From: Natronococcus sp. AD-5 | GTDB lineage: Archaea > Halobacteriota > Halobacteria > Halobacteriales > Natrialbaceae | Reading direction: 5' to 3' | NCBI RefSeq assembly: GCF_030734285.1 | Contig: NZ_CP132295.1 | Span: 310,001 to 374,000, forward strand | DNA: 64,000 nt | In this document: positions 61,929 to 64,000 of the stretch, one piece after another | Layout: every line of letters starts with the position of its first letter | How positions within the stretch are numbered: the stretch's first letter is position 1 | Position numbers and translations under genes: made by a program | Notes under the pieces: generated by a model | Told to the model about the DNA's origin: nothing | The model's input: the letters and a program-made list of their open reading frames with translations, nothing else | Database searches by the model: none

Positions 61929-63179
61929 CTACCCGGATAACACGCCCTTTTCGCGAAGTTCCTCGATCTCCGACTCCGAATACCCTAACGCCGCGACGAG
62001 CGCGTCGGTATCCTCGCCGAGCAGCGGCGGTGCCTCGTCGAATCCGCTCTCGGCCGTTTCGAAGTTCAGCGGGTGCTCGAGGATCGGAATTTCGCCGGCG
62101 GCGGAGTGCGAGAGCGTGTCGACCGCGCCTCGCGCTCGTACCTGTTCGCTGTTCAGCGCCTCGCTAACGTCATAGACGGGACCGACCGGCAGGCCGGCGT
62201 CGTCGGCGAGGCGTTCGACCCACTCCTCGGTCGGTCGCTCGGTGAACGTTTCGGCGAGTTCGTCCTCGAGGGTGTCCATGTTTTCGACGCGGTCGGCGTT
62301 CGACTCGAATCGCGGATCCGAGGCGAGGTCTTCGCGACCGATCTCCTCGCAGAGCTGTCGCCACAGCTTCTGGTTCCCACAGGCGACGTTCAGGTAGCCG
62401 TCGGCGGTCGGATAGCTCTGGTAGGGCGCGAGGACGGGGTCCTTCGTCCCCATTCGGGCCGGCTCCTCTCCGACGAAGGCCTTCGCTGCCTGTTTCGTCA
62501 GCCACGGGAGCGACGCGTCGAGCATCCCGAGTTCGACGCGTTCGCTCTCGCCGGTTCGCTCGCGCCGGTAGAGCGCGGTAACGATCCCGAACGCCGACCA
62601 CATCGCCGTGATGAGGTCGGTCTGCGGGAGTCCGACCTTGGCTGGATCACCGTCCTCGGGACCGGTGACGCTCATCATCCCGCTCATCCCCTGGATCAGC
62701 AGATCGTAACCGGGCCGCTCGCTCCAGGGACCGGACTCGCCGAATGCGGAGATAGAACAGTAGACGAGTTCGGGATGGTCTTCGCGTACCTCCTCGTAGC
62801 CGAGTCCGAGCCGTTCCGCCGTTCCCGGTCTGAAGTTCTCGACCAAGACGTCGGCTTCGTCGATCAGTTCCCGACAGATCTCGTACCCCTCCTTCGACTT
62901 GAGGTCGAGCTCGACGCTTCGCTTGTCGTAGTTGACCGTCCAGAAGTAGGGTGATTCGCCGTGTTGCGACGCCGATCGCCCCTCCCCTTCGTAATCGGAA
63001 GTGTCGACGAACGGCGGCCCGGAGTGGCGACTGTCGTCTCCTACCTCGGGACGTTCGATCTTGATTACCTCCGCCCCTTGGTTCGCGAGCATCAGCGTCG
63101 CGAACCCGCCGGTGACGAAGGTCGTGAGATCGACTACAGTAATGCCTTCGAGGATCGCACCGCTAGCATCGGATCCCAT
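61929..63179 (-). CDS. class III CoA-transferase (CaiB/BaiF family), second copy
   Basis: 416 aa. Family start EGITVVDLTTFVTGGFATLM and KIERPEVGDD; catalytic Asp159 in SERPGYDLLIQGMSG. Diverged from the protein at 58876 (416 against 395 aa and different motifs), so the two probably have different substrates. Start at 63179 (MGSDASGAILEGI) is preferred over the ATG five codons earlier. It precedes the ThDP enzyme on the same strand with a 218-base gap in which nothing else was seen. Confidence 0.87.
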   Translation of the reverse strand: MGSDASGAILEGITVVDLTTFVTGGFATLMLANQGAEVIKIERPEVGDDSRHSGPPFVDTSDYEGEGRSASQHGESPYFWTVNYDKRSVELDLKSKEGYEICRELIDEADVLVENFRPGTAERLGLGYEEVREDHPELVYCSISAFGESGPWSERPGYDLLIQGMSGMMSVTGPEDGDPAKVGLPQTDLITAMWSAFGIVTALYRRERTGESERVELGMLDASLPWLTKQAAKAFVGEEPARMGTKDPVLAPYQSYPTADGYLNVACGNQKLWRQLCEEIGREDLASDPRFESNADRVENMDTLEDELAETFTERPTEEWVERLADDAGLPVGPVYDVSEALNSEQVRARGAVDTLSHSAAGEIPILEHPLNFETAESGFDEAPPLLGEDTDALVAALGYSESEIEELREKGVLSG

Positions 63180-63250
63180 ACACGGAGCATACAAGAATAC
63201 GGTATTAAACCTTGTCGTTGGTTACTCATTCTCACTGTCAAACCGCGTCG

Positions 63251-64000
63251 TTAGTTACCGTTCGCACCGTATAACGTAAAGAGGCTCAGAACGATTCCCG
63301 CACCGAGGAGCGCGAGTCCGCCGAGCGTCACGAGCAGGACCGTTTCGTTCGCGTAGGTGAGCAGCGAGCCGGCGAGCGCCGCTCCGGCCGCCCCGAAGCC
63401 GAACATGCCCAGGTACGCGTAGCCGTAAGAGAGCCCGTGTACGTCGGCGGCCGCGTACTCCGCGATTACCACCTGATAGATCGGTGCGGTCGCGTACAGG
63501 CAGAATCCCAGCGCGGCGCAGACGAGCAGAAACGGAGCGAGCCCCCACCCGACGGAGGGAATGAACACGAACGCGAGTACGCCGAGCGCGAACATCGTCG
63601 AGAAGAACGCGCACTCCGTCCGGACACGATCGGTGATCCGCCCACCCGCGTACTGACCCAGAATGCCGATCATCAGGATACCGGTGTAGACGTACTGCGC
63701 CGGCTCGGCTTCCTGCCCGAGTATTTCGTACGTTCCGAACTGCGGTAGACCGCCGATCATATCCGGCAGGAAAGTCAGGAGGCCGCGGTAGTAGACGCCG
63801 TAGGTCATGATCGCGGCGAACGTGAGGAGGAAGCCGGTCGTAAAGAGCAGTCTCGAGTCGTCGATAATCGATTCGAGCGTCATCGGCGAATCGTCCTCGC
63901 TGTCGGCGCCGTCGGTACCACCGTCGGCCGCGGTGGCGGCGGTCTCGTCGAACTCGATCATGGAACCGAACGCAACGACGGCGATCGCCGGCACGGTGAG
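63251..64000 (-). CDS. MFS transporter (C-terminal part, runs off the window)
   Basis: About 250 residues of a major-facilitator permease, with at least six membrane segments (for example FAAIMTYGVYYRGLLTFLPD and GFGAAGAALAGSLLTYA) and an acidic cytosolic loop (DGGTDGADSEDDSPMT). The frame continues beyond 64000, so the N-terminal half is outside. Stop at 63251-63253. It lies in line with the CoA-transferase and ThDP genes and may import their substrate. Confidence 0.75.
   Translation of the reverse strand, partial: LTVPAIAVVAFGSMIEFDETAATAADGGTDGADSEDDSPMTLESIIDDSRLLFTTGFLLTFAAIMTYGVYYRGLLTFLPDMIGGLPQFGTYEILGQEAEPAQYVYTGILMIGILGQYAGGRITDRVRTECAFFSTMFALGVLAFVFIPSVGWGLAPFLLVCAALGFCLYATAPIYQVVIAEYAAADVHGLSYGYAYLGMFGFGAAGAALAGSLLTYANETVLLVTLGGLALLGAGIVLSLFTLYGANGN

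Noticed and set aside
1-64000. CRISPR arrays, tRNA or rRNA genes, insertion sequences
   Set aside because: No regularly spaced repeats, cloverleaf-like segments, ribosomal RNA-like sequence or transposase frames were seen on reading both strands; a dedicated scan could still find a diverged tRNA.

Overview
The window looks like a chromosomal stretch from a halophilic archaeon (class Halobacteria). GC is high and CTCGAG-rich, the proteins are very rich in Asp and Glu, start regions are often leaderless with an AT-rich TATA element about 25-33 bases upstream, and secretion signals are Tat lipoprotein signals (RR plus AGC lipobox). Several families are typical of haloarchaea: the DUF5786-like small protein, the isoform-H malate synthase, and the FAD/Fe-S fused 2-hydroxyacid dehydrogenases. 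No rRNA, tRNA, CRISPR array or intact insertion sequence was seen.

Region A (about 1-31.7 kb) is a sugar or glycan catabolic island. Its enzymes are a GH20 hexosaminidase, a BNR-4/LamG protein, a two-domain alpha/beta hydrolase, a formylglycine-type sulfatase, a ceramidase-like hydrolase, two TIM-barrel sugar isomerase/epimerase-like proteins and six Gfo/Idh/MocA oxidoreductases. Three of those six form a translationally coupled tandem. Also present are a DegT-type aminotransferase, a zinc alcohol dehydrogenase, a luciferase-like flavoenzyme, a FAH-family protein, a class I amidotransferase, an enolase-superfamily enzyme, RidA, threonine ammonia-lyase, an Nramp-like transporter with a rewritten metal site, a PIG-L deacetylase and an IclR regulator. 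None of the glycan hydrolases has a visible signal peptide, so the set probably acts inside the cell on imported oligosaccharides or glycosides.

Region B (about 31.7-38.4 kb) is a mixed stretch of small stress or signalling genes (UspA, CBS pair, PNPOx-like, DUF5786-like, an S2P protease with CBS domains). It is interspersed with decayed gene fragments and two AT-rich gaps.

Region C (about 38.4-64 kb) is a hydroxyacid/dicarboxylate island. It holds two paralogous FAD plus Fe-S 2-hydroxyacid dehydrogenases (about 990 aa each), a D-2-hydroxyacid dehydrogenase, a tartrate/isopropylmalate-type dehydrogenase, malate synthase (isoform H), an IclR regulator, a tripartite tricarboxylate transporter (TctC-TctB-TctA) with a cupin and a small membrane protein, a crotonase without the usual catalytic glutamates coupled to a class III CoA-transferase, a thiamine-diphosphate enzyme, a second CoA-transferase and the C-terminal part of an MFS carrier. 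It also contains a badly broken malic enzyme (maeB-type) gene and a PPC-domain gene cut by a single amber codon. The plausible theme is import of small hydroxy- or dicarboxylates, oxidation to 2-oxoacids or glyoxylate, and entry into central metabolism via malate synthase and CoA-linked steps. Near-identical 19-base imperfect palindromes flank the malate synthase and IclR genes and may form a local regulon.
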